A DNA stretch of 64,000 nucleotides from positions 1,054,001-1,118,000 of the forward strand of contig NZ_CP028369.1 of NCBI RefSeq assembly GCF_003032475.1. The letters are read 5' to 3'. Position numbers and translations under genes: made by a program. The notes beneath the pieces were generated by a model that worked only from the letters and a program-made list of their open reading frames with translations, did no database searches and was not told the DNA's origin. Of this stretch, positions 54,973 through 63,618 are shown piece by piece (position 1 is the first letter of the stretch; each line of letters begins with the position of its first letter). The stretch comes from Streptomyces sp. P3. GTDB lineage: Bacteria; Actinomycetota; Actinomycetes; Streptomycetales; Streptomycetaceae.

Positions 54973-55506
54973 TCACCGGCTCCCGGGGACCGCGTCCCGG
55001 CACAGCAGGCGCAGCGAGCCGTGGCCGGCGAAACAGCGGCGGGCCTCGTCGAGGGGCTCCCACAGACGGCCGTCGGGGGTGCGGACCCAGTGGTCGCCGC
55101 CGGACGCCCACCACTGGGCGCCGGACCGACGGACGATCACCTCACCGGCGTAGGCGCCGAGTCCGCGCAGCAGGTCCTCGACGGCCGCGGGCGCGGCGCC
55201 GGCGCGCCGCAGTTCCGCGATCCACCGGTCGACGCGCCACAGGCTCTGCGGCGAGTGGTCGAGGTACGGCCGCACGGTGTCGGGCGCGGCGGCCACCGCC
55301 TCCGCCGCCCATCGCACGGGCCGGGCCGCGGCGGAGGGCCGGGCGGGGGGACGGGGCTGCCCGGTCTGTTCGTTCTGCTCTGTCGTCCTGCGGGTCACAC
55401 TCCATTGAGCGAGGCCGGCGGGTGTTCCGTCACGCGATTGCGCGGCGGACGCGAGACCGGTGCAGGACCGCCCCAGCTCCGCCGCGAAACGCTCACGATC
55501 GTCCAC
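54973..55506 (-). CDS. Hypothetical protein, second gene of a coupled pair
   Basis: A 177-residue protein. An Ala/Arg/Pro-rich N-terminal half leads to a folded C-terminal part with SLWRVDRWIAELRRAG, a helix DLLRGLGAYAGEVIVRRSGAQWW and VRTPDGRLWEPLDEARRCF. It has no signal peptide or membrane segment. The GTG at 55506 overlaps the end of the upstream gene by 14 bases. I do not recognise the family with certainty; the aromatic-rich GAQWW...GDHWVRTPDGRLWEP segment recalls immunity-like SUKH or DUF proteins of Streptomyces. Confidence 0.6.
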   Translation of the reverse strand: MDDRERFAAELGRSCTGLASAAQSRDGTPAGLAQWSVTRRTTEQNEQTGQPRPPARPSAAARPVRWAAEAVAAAPDTVRPYLDHSPQSLWRVDRWIAELRRAGAAPAAVEDLLRGLGAYAGEVIVRRSGAQWWASGGDHWVRTPDGRLWEPLDEARRCFAGHGSLRLLCRDAVPGSR

Positions 55507-56047
55507 GAGCCCGCCGCGACACCACGGCCCGCAGCACCCGGCGTCCTTCCGTGGACACCTCCAGCGCCCGCCGCAGTCCGCCCGCGCCGTGACCGGCGAG
55601 CACCTCCAGGACGATGACCTGGCGGCGCAGTTCGGCGGCGACGAGGGGCGACATGCCCGCCGTGCGGCCCTCGCGGCCGGAGTCGACCGGGCCGGAGTCC
55701 GCCGCCGGGTCGAGCAGGCGGTGGATCTGGAGCGAGGCGACGGAGCAGGCGTCGGCCCAGGTCCGCACCTCGGCGGCGCGTCGGTCGGCCGGGGCGGCGG
55801 CCAGCATCCGGCGGACCAGCAGCACGGCCTCGTCGCCCACGTCGTCCGCGGAGTCCAGCTTGGCGCGCGTCTGCTCCAGCAACTCGCCCCAGTCGGCCGC
55901 GTCGGAGGCGTCCGCGAGGTTTCCCCACAGCGGGCGCAGGGTCTCGTCATCGCCGCCGAGCAGGGGCACACACCGGTCCAAACAAGCCAACCCGCTGGCG
56001 GCCAGTCCGCGTTCGTCGGCCTGAGCGATCAGTTCCACCAGGCTCAT
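55493..56047 (-). CDS. Hypothetical helical protein, first gene of a coupled pair
   Basis: A 184-residue soluble protein, almost entirely helical. LVELIAQADERGLAASGLACLDRCVPLLGGDDE at the N-terminus, given here as residues 3-35, then repeated helical segments rich in Ala, Arg and Asp. Three cysteines are not in a metal-binding pattern. No known domain is recognised. The stop overlaps the start of the next gene, so the two proteins are made together and may interact. The locus lies between a hexosaminidase gene and an ECF sigma gene without functional hints. Confidence 0.65.
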   Translation of the reverse strand: MSLVELIAQADERGLAASGLACLDRCVPLLGGDDETLRPLWGNLADASDAADWGELLEQTRAKLDSADDVGDEAVLLVRRMLAAAPADRRAAEVRTWADACSVASLQIHRLLDPAADSGPVDSGREGRTAGMSPLVAAELRRQVIVLEVLAGHGAGGLRRALEVSTEGRRVLRAVVSRRARGRS

Positions 56048-56191
56048 TCACGCCTCCCTCGCCAGGGCCCGACCTGACGGAGCCCGCACTTCCCCTTACT
56101 GCGTGCGACGGCCCGGGAGTGTCACAGGAGATCTTTTCAGCCAACCCCGGGACCGGTGCGCAGTCGGCCGAGCATGACAGACGAGCCGGAA

Positions 56192-57862
56192 TCAGCCCAG
56201 CCTGTTCGCAAGGGACGTGAACTGCGTCCAGGTCAGCGTCGGTGTCCGCGCGTCCCACAGTTTCTGCGCGGTGGCCCGCAGCGGCATCCGCACGCCCGCC
56301 GCGACCTGCGCCTGCGTCTGGGAGTTCGCGAGGTCGCACCAGACCGAGAAGGAGCCGCCGAGGATCTGGGCGTCGTACCGCGCGGCGACCGGGGTGGTGC
56401 CGCGCAGCACGCGCGGGGTCCACTCCTCGTAGATGCGCCTTCCGGTCGGGTACACGAAGTCGTTGGGCTCGCCGAGGACGTAGTAGAGGTACTTGTCGTT
56501 GTAGTTGAGCATCTTGCGCCCCGCGCTCAGGTACTCCGTCGGCGTCCGGGCGCCGAACTCCTTGCCCGTCCAGTAGGCGACCACCAGATCGGAGGCCGGC
56601 TTCACCGACGTGCCGCGGAAGAACCCGTCGTTCCACGCCCGCATCGTCCGGCCGTGGGCGCGGACGGTGTCGGCGCGGTCGTTGAGCCAGCCGGTGGCGA
56701 GGTCGGAGACGCCCGCGCCGGGGCCGTACCGGGCCGTCGCGGCCGCGGCGAGCTGAGGGTAGGAGGCGGCCGGGTTGCGCACCGTGAGCGCCTGGTACTC
56801 GTCGCCGCCGAGATGCCAGTAGCCGCCGGGGAAGAGGCCGGCGTACTCGTTCAGCAGGTCGTCGAGGAGGTTCGCGGACGCCTTCTTGGAGATGTCGATC
56901 GCCCCGCGGGTGGCGACGCCCTGCGCGTTGCGCAGCTGCAGCTCGGGGTGGGCGGCGAGGACGGCGCCCAGGTGTCCGGGCGAGTCGATCTCGGGCACCA
57001 CGGTGATGTGCCGCTGGGCCGCCAGGGCGACGATCTTCCTCACCTGGGCCTTGGTCAGGTGCTCCCGGGCGACGATCTCCGGATGCGTGTCGGACTGGAT
57101 CCGGAACGCCTGGTCGTCGGAGAAGTGCAGGCCGAGCTGGTTGTACTTGAGGTCGCCGAGCTCGCGCACCCGGTCCTCGATCCAGCCGGCGCTGAAGTTC
57201 TTGCGCGCGATGTCCAGCGTGAACCCGCGCTGCGGCTTCGCCGGCTGGTCGCGCACGACGCCCTCGGGTGCCGTCCCGCCACCGCGCACCTCCTGCTTCA
57301 GGGTGCGGGTGCCGTAGAAGACCCCGGCGTCCGAGGGCGCGCTGACGGTGACCCGCCCGCCGCGCACGGTCATGGTGTACGACTCCGGGCTCGCGCCCCG
57401 GTCGGCGTTGCGGGCGAGGCGCAGGTCACCGGCGCGCGCGTCGTTGCGCACGCCGGCGTAGGCGAGTCCCAGCTCGCCGGCGACCAGACGCCCCTCGTCG
57501 GCGAGCTGGGCGTCGCCGACCACGACCCGGCGGCCGGCCGCGGGCCGCCAGCCCGGACCGCGGGCCGGGGTGTGGGAGCGGACGGCGGGGATGGTGCGGG
57601 GGGCGGTGGACAGGGCGTAGGAACGGCTGGGCGTGGGGCTCGGGGCCGGGGCGCGGGCCGCGCCGCGGCCGTCGGCGGAGGCGCCCTCGGCGACCTGCTG
57701 GGAGGACGACCCGGTCGGCGTCCCGGCATCGCCCGAGGAGGCCCACAGCCCCGCTCCGACACCGAGCGCGGCGACCAGCCCGCCCGCCATCAGTGCCCGT
57801 GTCACGACCCTGTGGTGCGGTTGCGTCTGCGGCGCCCGGCGCCGGTGCCTGTGCCTGCTCAC
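56192..57862 (-). CDS. Secreted GH20 beta-N-acetylhexosaminidase
   Basis: A 556-residue glycoside hydrolase family 20 enzyme removing terminal N-acetylglucosamine or galactosamine from chitin-type oligosaccharides. A twin-Arg-rich N-terminus (RHRHRRRAPQTQPH) and a membrane helix (ALMAGGLVAALGVGAGLWA) form a signal or anchor. A GH20b domain precedes the catalytic barrel (RGFTLDIARKNFS). The catalytic Asp-Glu pair is in YWHLGGDEYQ, and VVPEIDSPGHLGAVL is the second signature. GTG 57862 is chosen at the start of the basic region. I see no exact DasR operator in its upstream region, although this class is often DasR-controlled. Confidence 0.88.
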   Translation of the reverse strand: MSRHRHRRRAPQTQPHHRVVTRALMAGGLVAALGVGAGLWASSGDAGTPTGSSSQQVAEGASADGRGAARAPAPSPTPSRSYALSTAPRTIPAVRSHTPARGPGWRPAAGRRVVVGDAQLADEGRLVAGELGLAYAGVRNDARAGDLRLARNADRGASPESYTMTVRGGRVTVSAPSDAGVFYGTRTLKQEVRGGGTAPEGVVRDQPAKPQRGFTLDIARKNFSAGWIEDRVRELGDLKYNQLGLHFSDDQAFRIQSDTHPEIVAREHLTKAQVRKIVALAAQRHITVVPEIDSPGHLGAVLAAHPELQLRNAQGVATRGAIDISKKASANLLDDLLNEYAGLFPGGYWHLGGDEYQALTVRNPAASYPQLAAAATARYGPGAGVSDLATGWLNDRADTVRAHGRTMRAWNDGFFRGTSVKPASDLVVAYWTGKEFGARTPTEYLSAGRKMLNYNDKYLYYVLGEPNDFVYPTGRRIYEEWTPRVLRGTTPVAARYDAQILGGSFSVWCDLANSQTQAQVAAGVRMPLRATAQKLWDARTPTLTWTQFTSLANRLG

Positions 57863-58127
57863 TCCGCCAACCGTACGGCCCGCCCGCGGCCTGGGCGCGC
57901 CGAAGTCCCCGCGAAGGGGTCCACGACACATTCTGAAACTCTCTCGTTCGAGTGAAATTCAGGCATCGGTCGGACACACTTCGACCGCTCTCGATAACGT
58001 TGACGACACATCCTTCACCGCATCCCCTGCCACCACACACGTGACGCGAGGATCCACGCTGCCTGCGCACCGTCTTCCCCACCTCTCCGGCCGCCTCGCC
58101 ATACCGGCGCAGACCCGGACGTCGCCG

Positions 58128-58595
58128 GTGCCCGTGCTGCACGGCTTCAACACCGCGTCCGCCGACGAGGCCCGCCGTGTGCTCCTGACCTGCCTGCACA
58201 GTCCCCGCTGGGCCCGCCGCCTCGCCGACCACCGCCCCTATCCGACGGTGGAGTCCCTGCTGGCGGCGTCGGACGAGGCGGCGTACGACCTGACGCCGGG
58301 CGACCTGGCGGAGGCCCTGGCTGCGGAGACCCTTCCCGCGCTGCCGGACGACGCGTACGGAGCGGCCCACATGGCGCTGGGCGCGGCCCACTCCGCCTAC
58401 GAGGCCAGGTTCGGGCACGCGTTCGTCATCTGCCTGGACGGGCTGCCGCCGTCGGAGGCCCTGGACCACGTGCTGGAGGGCATCCGGTCACGTTTGGCGA
58501 ACGATCCGGAGGACGAACGGGTGGTGGCGGCGGACGAACTGCGCCGTCTGGCCAGGGGACGGCTGGCCGGCGCCGTCAGGGGCGCGGGACCGTAG
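58128..58595 (+). CDS. OHCU decarboxylase-like protein with altered active site
   Basis: A 155-residue protein of the 2-oxo-4-hydroxy-4-carboxy-5-ureidoimidazoline decarboxylase fold (uric acid degradation). The helical bundle is recognisable: LHGFNTASADEARRVLLTCLHSPRWARRLADHRPY, given here as residues 4-38, and YEARFGHAFVICLDGLPPSEAL near 90-115. The catalytic His in the family AHPxL motif is replaced (AAETLPALPDD), and the S-x-x-E-Q motif is not present. It is therefore probably not an active decarboxylase. GTG 58128 or 58134 is likely the start; GTG 58041 would add 29 Arg/Pro-rich residues. Confidence 0.72.
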   Translation: MPVLHGFNTASADEARRVLLTCLHSPRWARRLADHRPYPTVESLLAASDEAAYDLTPGDLAEALAAETLPALPDDAYGAAHMALGAAHSAYEARFGHAFVICLDGLPPSEALDHVLEGIRSRLANDPEDERVVAADELRRLARGRLAGAVRGAGP

Positions 58596-58851
58596 TCGAT
58601 GTGCCGTGGCGGCCGCCGCACGGGCGCGATGGACCACCACGCGGCCGCACTCGGCGCATTCCGGCCGATAACCTCCCGGATGCCGCAGGCGCTCACCCAT
58701 ACGCGTGCCACTTTGATCACACCGGTAGGCCCGGCGTAAGCCCTGCGCCGACGTCTCGCTACGATGCTGGGGGCCGGTGGACCGTACCCGGCCGGGCCCG
58801 TCCGACACCCAAGCCGGCAGGCCCCAATCCCCGCTCCCGGAGGGTTCTTCC

Positions 58852-59232
58852 GTGCCGGCTGGAACGCTGTACCGCGGCCGGGAAGGAATGTGGTCCTGGG
58901 TGGCTCATCGAGTCACCGGCGTCCTCATCTTCTTCTTCCTGTTCGTCCACGTGCTGGACACCGCCCTCGTGCGTGTCTCCCCCGAGGACTACGACAAGGT
59001 CGTAGCCACCTACAAGACCCCCATCGTCGCGCTGCTGGAGTACGGCCTCGTCGCCGCCATCCTCTTCCACGCGCTCAACGGCCTGCGCGTCATCGCCGTC
59101 GACTTCTGGTCGAAGGGCACGCGCTACCAGAAGCAGATGCTCTGGACCGTCGTGGGCCTGTGGCTCGTGCTGATGCTCGGGGCGGTCTACCCCGTCCTCG
59201 GACACGCCGCTCGTGAACTGTTCGGGAGCTGA
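58852..59232 (+). CDS. sdhC: Succinate dehydrogenase cytochrome b556 subunit
   Basis: A 126-residue membrane anchor of complex II with three helices (about 16-36, 58-80 and 92-113). RGREGMWSWVAHRVTGVL is the quinone-site and heme-proximal signature of SdhC, and FVHVLDTALV holds the histidine likely to ligate heme b. The GTG at 58852 follows GGAGGG. It opens sdhCDAB, which links the TCA cycle to the quinone pool; the anchor genes come first as in mycobacteria. Confidence 0.92.
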   Translation: MPAGTLYRGREGMWSWVAHRVTGVLIFFFLFVHVLDTALVRVSPEDYDKVVATYKTPIVALLEYGLVAAILFHALNGLRVIAVDFWSKGTRYQKQMLWTVVGLWLVLMLGAVYPVLGHAARELFGS

Positions 59233-59237
59233 CACCC

Positions 59238-59720
59238 ATGGCGACCACTGAATCCACCGCAGCCGGCATCGGCCCCGTCGAGGGCGGCTCCGGCTACGGC
59301 GTCGACAACCCGGCGCCCTTCATCGAGGCCCCGCGCAAGCGCACCAAGAAGACCCCGAAGTCCACCCGGGGCAACTTCGAGATGGCCGCCTGGCTGTTCA
59401 TGCGCCTGTCGGGCGTCGTGCTGGTCGTGCTGGTCCTCGGCCACCTGCTGATCCAGCTGGTGCTGGACGGCGGCGTGTCGAAGATCGGCTTCGCGTTCGT
59501 GGCGGGCCGCTGGGCGTCCCCCTTCTGGCAGGTCTGGGACCTGCTGATGCTGTGGCTCGCGATGCTGCACGGGGCGAACGGCCTGCGCACGGTCATCAAC
59601 GACTACGCGGAGCGCGCGAACACCCGGCTGTGGCTGAAGGGCCTGCTCTACACCGCCACGGTGTTCACCATCCTGCTGGGCACGCTGGTGATCTTCACCT
59701 TCGACCCGAACATCCGCTAG
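59238..59720 (+). CDS. sdhD: Succinate dehydrogenase hydrophobic membrane anchor
   Basis: A 160-residue anchor subunit. A hydrophilic N-terminal region of about 45 residues ends in [19 protein letters not shown], followed by three membrane helices. [14 protein letters not shown] contains the second heme-ligand candidate His, and [18 protein letters not shown] is the conserved loop. It starts five bases after sdhC. Confidence 0.92.
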   Translation: MATTESTAAGIGPVEGGSGYGVDNPAPFIEAPRKRTKKTPKSTRGNFEMAAWLFMRLSGVVLVVLVLGHLLIQLVLDGGVSKIGFAFVAGRWASPFWQVWDLLMLWLAMLHGANGLRTVINDYAERANTRLWLKGLLYTATVFTILLGTLVIFTFDPNIR

Positions 59721-59739
59721 GCACGGGGTTGCGAGAATC

Positions 59740-61494
59740 ATGAAGATCCACAAGTACGACACCGTCATCGTCGGCGCCGGCGGCGCCGGTATGCGCGCCG
59801 CCATCGAGTCGACCAAGCGCAGCCGCACCGCCGTGCTGACCAAGCTCTACCCCACCCGCTCCCACACGGGCGCCGCACAGGGCGGCATGGCCGCAGCGCT
59901 GGCCAACGTGGAGGAGGACAACTGGGAGTGGCACACCTTCGACACGGTCAAGGGCGGTGACTACCTGGTCGACCAGGACGCCGCCGAGATCCTGGCGAAG
60001 GAGGCCATCGACTCCGTCCTCGACCTGGAGAAGATGGGCCTGCCGTTCAACCGCACCCCGAACGGCACGATCGACCAGCGCCGCTTCGGCGGTCACAGCC
60101 GCAACCACGGCGAGGCCCCGGTCCGCCGGTCCTGCTACGCGGCCGACCGCACCGGCCACATGATCCTCCAGACGCTGTACCAGAACTGCGTGAAGGAGGG
60201 CGTGGAGTTCTACAACGAGTTCTACGTCCTCGACCAGCTGGTCACCGAGGTCGACGGCGTCATGAAGTCCGCCGGCGTCGTGGCGTACGAGCTGGCCACC
60301 GGGGAGATCCACGTCTTCCAGGCGAAGGCCGTGATCTACGCCTCCGGCGGCTGCGGCAAGTTCTTCAAGGTGACGTCGAACGCGCACACGCTGACCGGTG
60401 ACGGCCAGGCGGCCGTGTACCGGCGCGGGCTGCCGCTGGAGGACATGGAGTTCTTCCAGTTCCACCCGACCGGCATCTGGCGCATGGGCATCCTGCTGAC
60501 GGAGGGCGCCCGCGGTGAGGGCGGCATCCTGCGCAACAAGGACGGCGAGCGCTTCATGGAGAAGTACGCGCCGGTCATGAAGGACCTCGCCTCCCGTGAC
60601 GTCGTCTCCCGCTCGATCTACACCGAGATCCGCGAGGGCCGCGGCTGCGGTCCCGAGGGCGACCACGTCTACCTGGACCTCACCCACCTCCCGCCGGAGC
60701 AGCTGGACGCCAAGCTGCCCGACATCACGGAGTTCGCGCGCACCTACCTGGGCATCGAGCCCTACACGGACCCGATCCCGATCCAGCCGACCGCGCACTA
60801 CGCCATGGGCGGCATCCCGACGAACGTCGAGGGCGAGGTCCTGCGCGACAACACGACGGTCGTCCCGGGCCTGTACGCGGCCGGCGAGGTCGCCTGCGTG
60901 TCGGTGCACGGCGCCAACCGTCTGGGCACCAACTCGCTGCTGGACATCAACGTGTTCGGCAAGCGGGCCGGCATCGCCGCCGCCGAGTACTCCCAGAAGG
61001 CGGACTTCGTCGAGCTGCCGGAGAACCCCGCGCAGCTGGTCGTCGACCAGGTGGAGCGGCTGCGGGCCTCCACGGGCACCGAGCGCGTGGCGGTCCTGCG
61101 CCGCGAGCTGCAGGAGACCATGGACGCGAACGTCATGGTGTTCCGCACCGAGCAGACGATCAAGACGGCGGTCGAGAAGATCGCCGAGCTGCGCGAGCGG
61201 TACAAGAACGTCTCGATCCAGGACAAGGGCAAGCGGTTCAACACGGACCTGCTGGAGGCCGTCGAGCTGGGCAACCTGCTCGACCTGGCCGAGGTCATGG
61301 CGGTGTCGGCGCTGGCCCGCAAGGAGTCCCGCGGCGGCCACTACCGCGAGGACTACCCGAACCGCGACGACGTCAACTTCATGCGCCACACCATGGCGTA
61401 CCGCGAGGTGGGCGACGACGGCACCGAGACCGTCCGTCTCGACTACAAGCCGGTCGTCCAGACCCGCTACCAGCCGATGGAGCGTAAGTACTGA
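59740..61494 (+). CDS. sdhA: Succinate dehydrogenase flavoprotein subunit
   Basis: A 584-residue flavoprotein that oxidises succinate to fumarate. [14 protein letters not shown] binds [17 protein letters not shown] contains the histidine that carries covalent FAD (His42), and FQFHPTGIW plus HYAMGGIPT hold the dicarboxylate-binding residues. [26 protein letters not shown] sequence near 380 (written [16 protein letters not shown] in the protein) is the capping-domain motif. Full length and intact. Confidence 0.95.
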   Translation: MKIHKYDTVIVGAGGAGMRAAIESTKRSRTAVLTKLYPTRSHTGAAQGGMAAALANVEEDNWEWHTFDTVKGGDYLVDQDAAEILAKEAIDSVLDLEKMGLPFNRTPNGTIDQRRFGGHSRNHGEAPVRRSCYAADRTGHMILQTLYQNCVKEGVEFYNEFYVLDQLVTEVDGVMKSAGVVAYELATGEIHVFQAKAVIYASGGCGKFFKVTSNAHTLTGDGQAAVYRRGLPLEDMEFFQFHPTGIWRMGILLTEGARGEGGILRNKDGERFMEKYAPVMKDLASRDVVSRSIYTEIREGRGCGPEGDHVYLDLTHLPPEQLDAKLPDITEFARTYLGIEPYTDPIPIQPTAHYAMGGIPTNVEGEVLRDNTTVVPGLYAAGEVACVSVHGANRLGTNSLLDINVFGKRAGIAAAEYSQKADFVELPENPAQLVVDQVERLRASTGTERVAVLRRELQETMDANVMVFRTEQTIKTAVEKIAELRERYKNVSIQDKGKRFNTDLLEAVELGNLLDLAEVMAVSALARKESRGGHYREDYPNRDDVNFMRHTMAYREVGDDGTETVRLDYKPVVQTRYQPMERKY

Positions 61495-62273
61495 TGGCTA
61501 CCCCGACCCTCGACAAGGCGGACGCGGCCGGCGCCCCCGAGCCCGGCTTCGCCGACTCCCCGTACATCACCGTCACCTTCCGCATCCGCCGGTTCAACCC
61601 GGAGGTCTCGGCGGACGCGGTCTGGGACGACTTCCAGCTGGAGATCGACCCCAAGGAGCGCGTCCTCGACGGTCTGCACAAGATCAAGTGGGAGCTCGAC
61701 GGCACGCTCACCTTCCGCCGTTCCTGCGCCCACGGCATCTGCGGCTCGGACGCGATGCGGATCAACGGCAAGAACCGCCTGGCGTGCAAGACGCTGATCA
61801 AGGACATCAACCCCGAGAAGCCGATCACGGTCGAGCCCATCAAGGGCCTGACGGTCCTGAAGGACCTGGTCGTCGACATGGAGCCGTTCTTCCAGGCGTA
61901 CCGGGACGTGATGCCCTTCCTGATCACGAAGGACACCAACGAGCCGACGCGCGAGCGTCTGCAGACGGCGGAGGACCGCGAGCGGTTCGACGACACGACG
62001 AAGTGCATCCTGTGCGCGGCCTGCACCTCGTCCTGCCCGGTGTTCTGGAACGACGGCCAGTACTTCGGCCCGGCGGCGATCGTCAACGCCCACCGCTTCA
62101 TCTTCGACTCGCGTGACGAGGCGGGCGAGCAGCGGCTGGAGATCCTGAACGACAAGGACGGCGTGTGGCGCTGCCGCACCACGTTCAACTGCACGGACGC
62201 CTGCCCGCGCGGCATCGAGATCACGAAGGCGATCGCCGAGGTCAAGAAGGCCCTGATCACCCGTCGCTTCTGA
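61494..62273 (+). CDS. sdhB: Succinate dehydrogenase iron-sulfur subunit
   Basis: A 259-residue iron-sulfur protein. The [2Fe-2S] ligands are in RRSCAHGICGSDAM and the later LACKTL; the [4Fe-4S] and [3Fe-4S] ligands are in CILCAACTSSCPVFW and CRTTFNCTDACPRGI. It passes electrons from SdhA to heme and quinone. The ATG shares one base with the sdhA stop. A terminator follows. Confidence 0.95.
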   Translation: MATPTLDKADAAGAPEPGFADSPYITVTFRIRRFNPEVSADAVWDDFQLEIDPKERVLDGLHKIKWELDGTLTFRRSCAHGICGSDAMRINGKNRLACKTLIKDINPEKPITVEPIKGLTVLKDLVVDMEPFFQAYRDVMPFLITKDTNEPTRERLQTAEDRERFDDTTKCILCAACTSSCPVFWNDGQYFGPAAIVNAHRFIFDSRDEAGEQRLEILNDKDGVWRCRTTFNCTDACPRGIEITKAIAEVKKALITRRF

Positions 62274-62296
62274 CCCGCGGTCCCGTACGTCCACGA

Positions 62297-62335
62297 GGGC
62301 CCCGTCTCCCGGTTCCAGCACCGGGGGCGGGGCCC
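62297..62335 (+). terminator. Terminator of the sdh operon
   Basis: GGGCCCCG-CTCCCGGT pairs with ACCGGGGGCGGGGCCC with minor bulges around a TCCAGC loop, followed by TTGGG, 24 bases after the sdhB stop. Confidence 0.75.
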
Positions 62336-62440
62336 TTGGGCGTTCACACACCACGATCGGGTGAACGTGATCAAGGGGGACATCCAGGGAGCGTCCGGCC
62401 TACGATGATGCTCTCGACACCAGCCCACAGGAGGCGCCAG

Positions 62441-63040
62441 ATGTCCTCAGCAGCTGTCGAGCGGCCCCGAGAGAACCAGCCGCTGATCGCCGAGGCGAAC
62501 CTCATCATGGAGAGTCTCCCTGGCCGCCGCGTCGAGATCATCGGAGGCCAGATCCTCGTGAGCCCAGCACCGGACGGCCCGCGCTCCGAAGCCCTGATGC
62601 TGTTCGCCGTTCCTTTCCTGCAACTCGGTCTGGTGCGTGCGCTTCCGGGTATCGGCCTCTGGCTTCCGACAGGCCCGGAGGACTATGTGATCCCCGACCT
62701 GTCGGTGGTCGACGACGACTACCGCGACCACCGGGTCGAGAACAGTTGTTACGACCCGGCCTGCTTCCGGCTCGTCATGGAGGTGACGTCCAGCAACTGG
62801 AAAACCGACCTCCGGGCGAAGGTCACGTCCTACGCGAGGGCCGGGATTCCCGTCTACGTCATCATCGACCGTCGGCATCAGCGCCTCCATGTCCTCACCG
62901 AGCCGGTCCGGGACAGCTACACGACCCACCACATCCACACCGCCGGCGAGTCGGTCACCTTGCCCGAATCGATCGGCGGCAAGGTCGTCCTGGACGTGAG
63001 CCGGCTGCTGGAGGCCGGACGCCCGGAGACAGAGGACTGA
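62441..63040 (+). CDS. Uma2-family (DUF820) putative endonuclease
   Basis: A 199-residue Uma2 protein. RRVEIIGGQILVSPAPDGP is the N-terminal signature, YVIPDLSVVDDDY the conserved acidic site, and LVMEVTSSNWKTDLRAKVTSYARAGIPVYVIID the putative active-site strand. CAGGAGG lies eight bases before the ATG. It is a second copy of the family in this window (compare 38694-39278), but the two sequences are only distantly alike. Confidence 0.87.
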   Translation: MSSAAVERPRENQPLIAEANLIMESLPGRRVEIIGGQILVSPAPDGPRSEALMLFAVPFLQLGLVRALPGIGLWLPTGPEDYVIPDLSVVDDDYRDHRVENSCYDPACFRLVMEVTSSNWKTDLRAKVTSYARAGIPVYVIIDRRHQRLHVLTEPVRDSYTTHHIHTAGESVTLPESIGGKVVLDVSRLLEAGRPETED

Positions 63041-63046
63041 CCCCCG

Positions 63047-63499
63047 TCACCAGGACGCGTACCACTCCGGGTCGTCGCCGAGGCGCCGGCGCAGATAGTC
63101 CTCCAGGCTGTTCGCCGCCCAGCGGCGGCTGTCGTTCTCGTGGTCCCAGACGAAGACGTCCGGCCGCTGCGGCCTGACGACACAGGCGAACAGGTCGCCG
63201 CCGGCGCTCTCGCCGAAGAGCAGCAGCGGATCGAAGGGCATGTAGAGGTCGCGGAAGTCGGCCGAGCTCCGGAACTCCAGGTTGCGGCCCATCACTTCGC
63301 CGACCGAGCAGACGACAGCGAACCCGTTCTCGTCGTGCGCGCCGTCGGCGAGCCGCCAGAAGTCCTTGAGGGCGGCCGGAAGAGGATGCCCGAGCACGGC
63401 CTCGGTCGCGCGCATTTCCTCCTCGCAGCCGGGACCGCCGAGCTTCACGTCGGCGCTGAGCGAGGAGATGAGATCGATCCACATGCGGCCATCTTTCAC
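63047..63499 (-). CDS. SMI1/KNR4 (SUKH)-family protein
   Basis: A 150-residue SUKH-fold protein. The typical N-terminal motif is ATEAVLGHPLPAALKDFWRLADGA, given here as residues about 31-54, with FGESAGGDLFACVV and VFVWDHENDSRRWAANSLEDYL towards the C-terminus. SUKH proteins are often immunity proteins against contact-dependent toxins, but no toxin gene is adjacent. The GTG at 63499 follows GGGGGATCC; ATG 63484 is an alternative. Confidence 0.82.
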   Translation of the reverse strand: MKDGRMWIDLISSLSADVKLGGPGCEEEMRATEAVLGHPLPAALKDFWRLADGAHDENGFAVVCSVGEVMGRNLEFRSSADFRDLYMPFDPLLLFGESAGGDLFACVVRPQRPDVFVWDHENDSRRWAANSLEDYLRRRLGDDPEWYASW

Positions 63500-63544
63500 G
63501 GATCCCCCTGGCGCACAAGCCCTTTCACTCGTCGCCCCATCGAG

Positions 63545-63558
63545 TTGAACATGTTCAA
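63545..63558. promoter_or_regulatory. Operator-like palindrome TTGAACATGTTCAA
   Basis: A perfect 14-bp palindrome in the gap between the SUKH gene and the last membrane protein gene. It shares the arms TTGAAC/GTTCAA with the site at 63590. Confidence 0.75.
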
Positions 63559-63589
63559 AAGCAGGGCTACAGTCATCCCCGACAGCGTT

Positions 63590-63603
63590 TTGAACGCGTT
63601 CAA
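63590..63603. promoter_or_regulatory. Operator-like palindrome TTGAACGCGTTCAA
   Basis: A second perfect 14-bp palindrome, 45 bp centre-to-centre from the first, ending 15 bases before the ATG of the membrane protein gene and just before its ribosome site. Confidence 0.75.
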
Positions 63604-63618
63604 GAAGAGGTGGGGAAC

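Noticed and set aside
57863..58127. DasR operator for the hexosaminidase gene
   Set aside because: I looked for the ACTGGTCTAGACCAGT-type palindrome and did not find an acceptable match.
58488..58808. Small minus-strand gene with a CAEC motif upstream of sdhC
   Set aside because: No second zinc-binding pair, no ribosome site, and it would overlap the end of the OHCU-like gene and the sdh promoter.
58596..58851. Rex operator before sdhC
   Set aside because: TTTGATCACACC is the nearest look-alike but does not form the TGTGAAC-n3-TTCACA palindrome.
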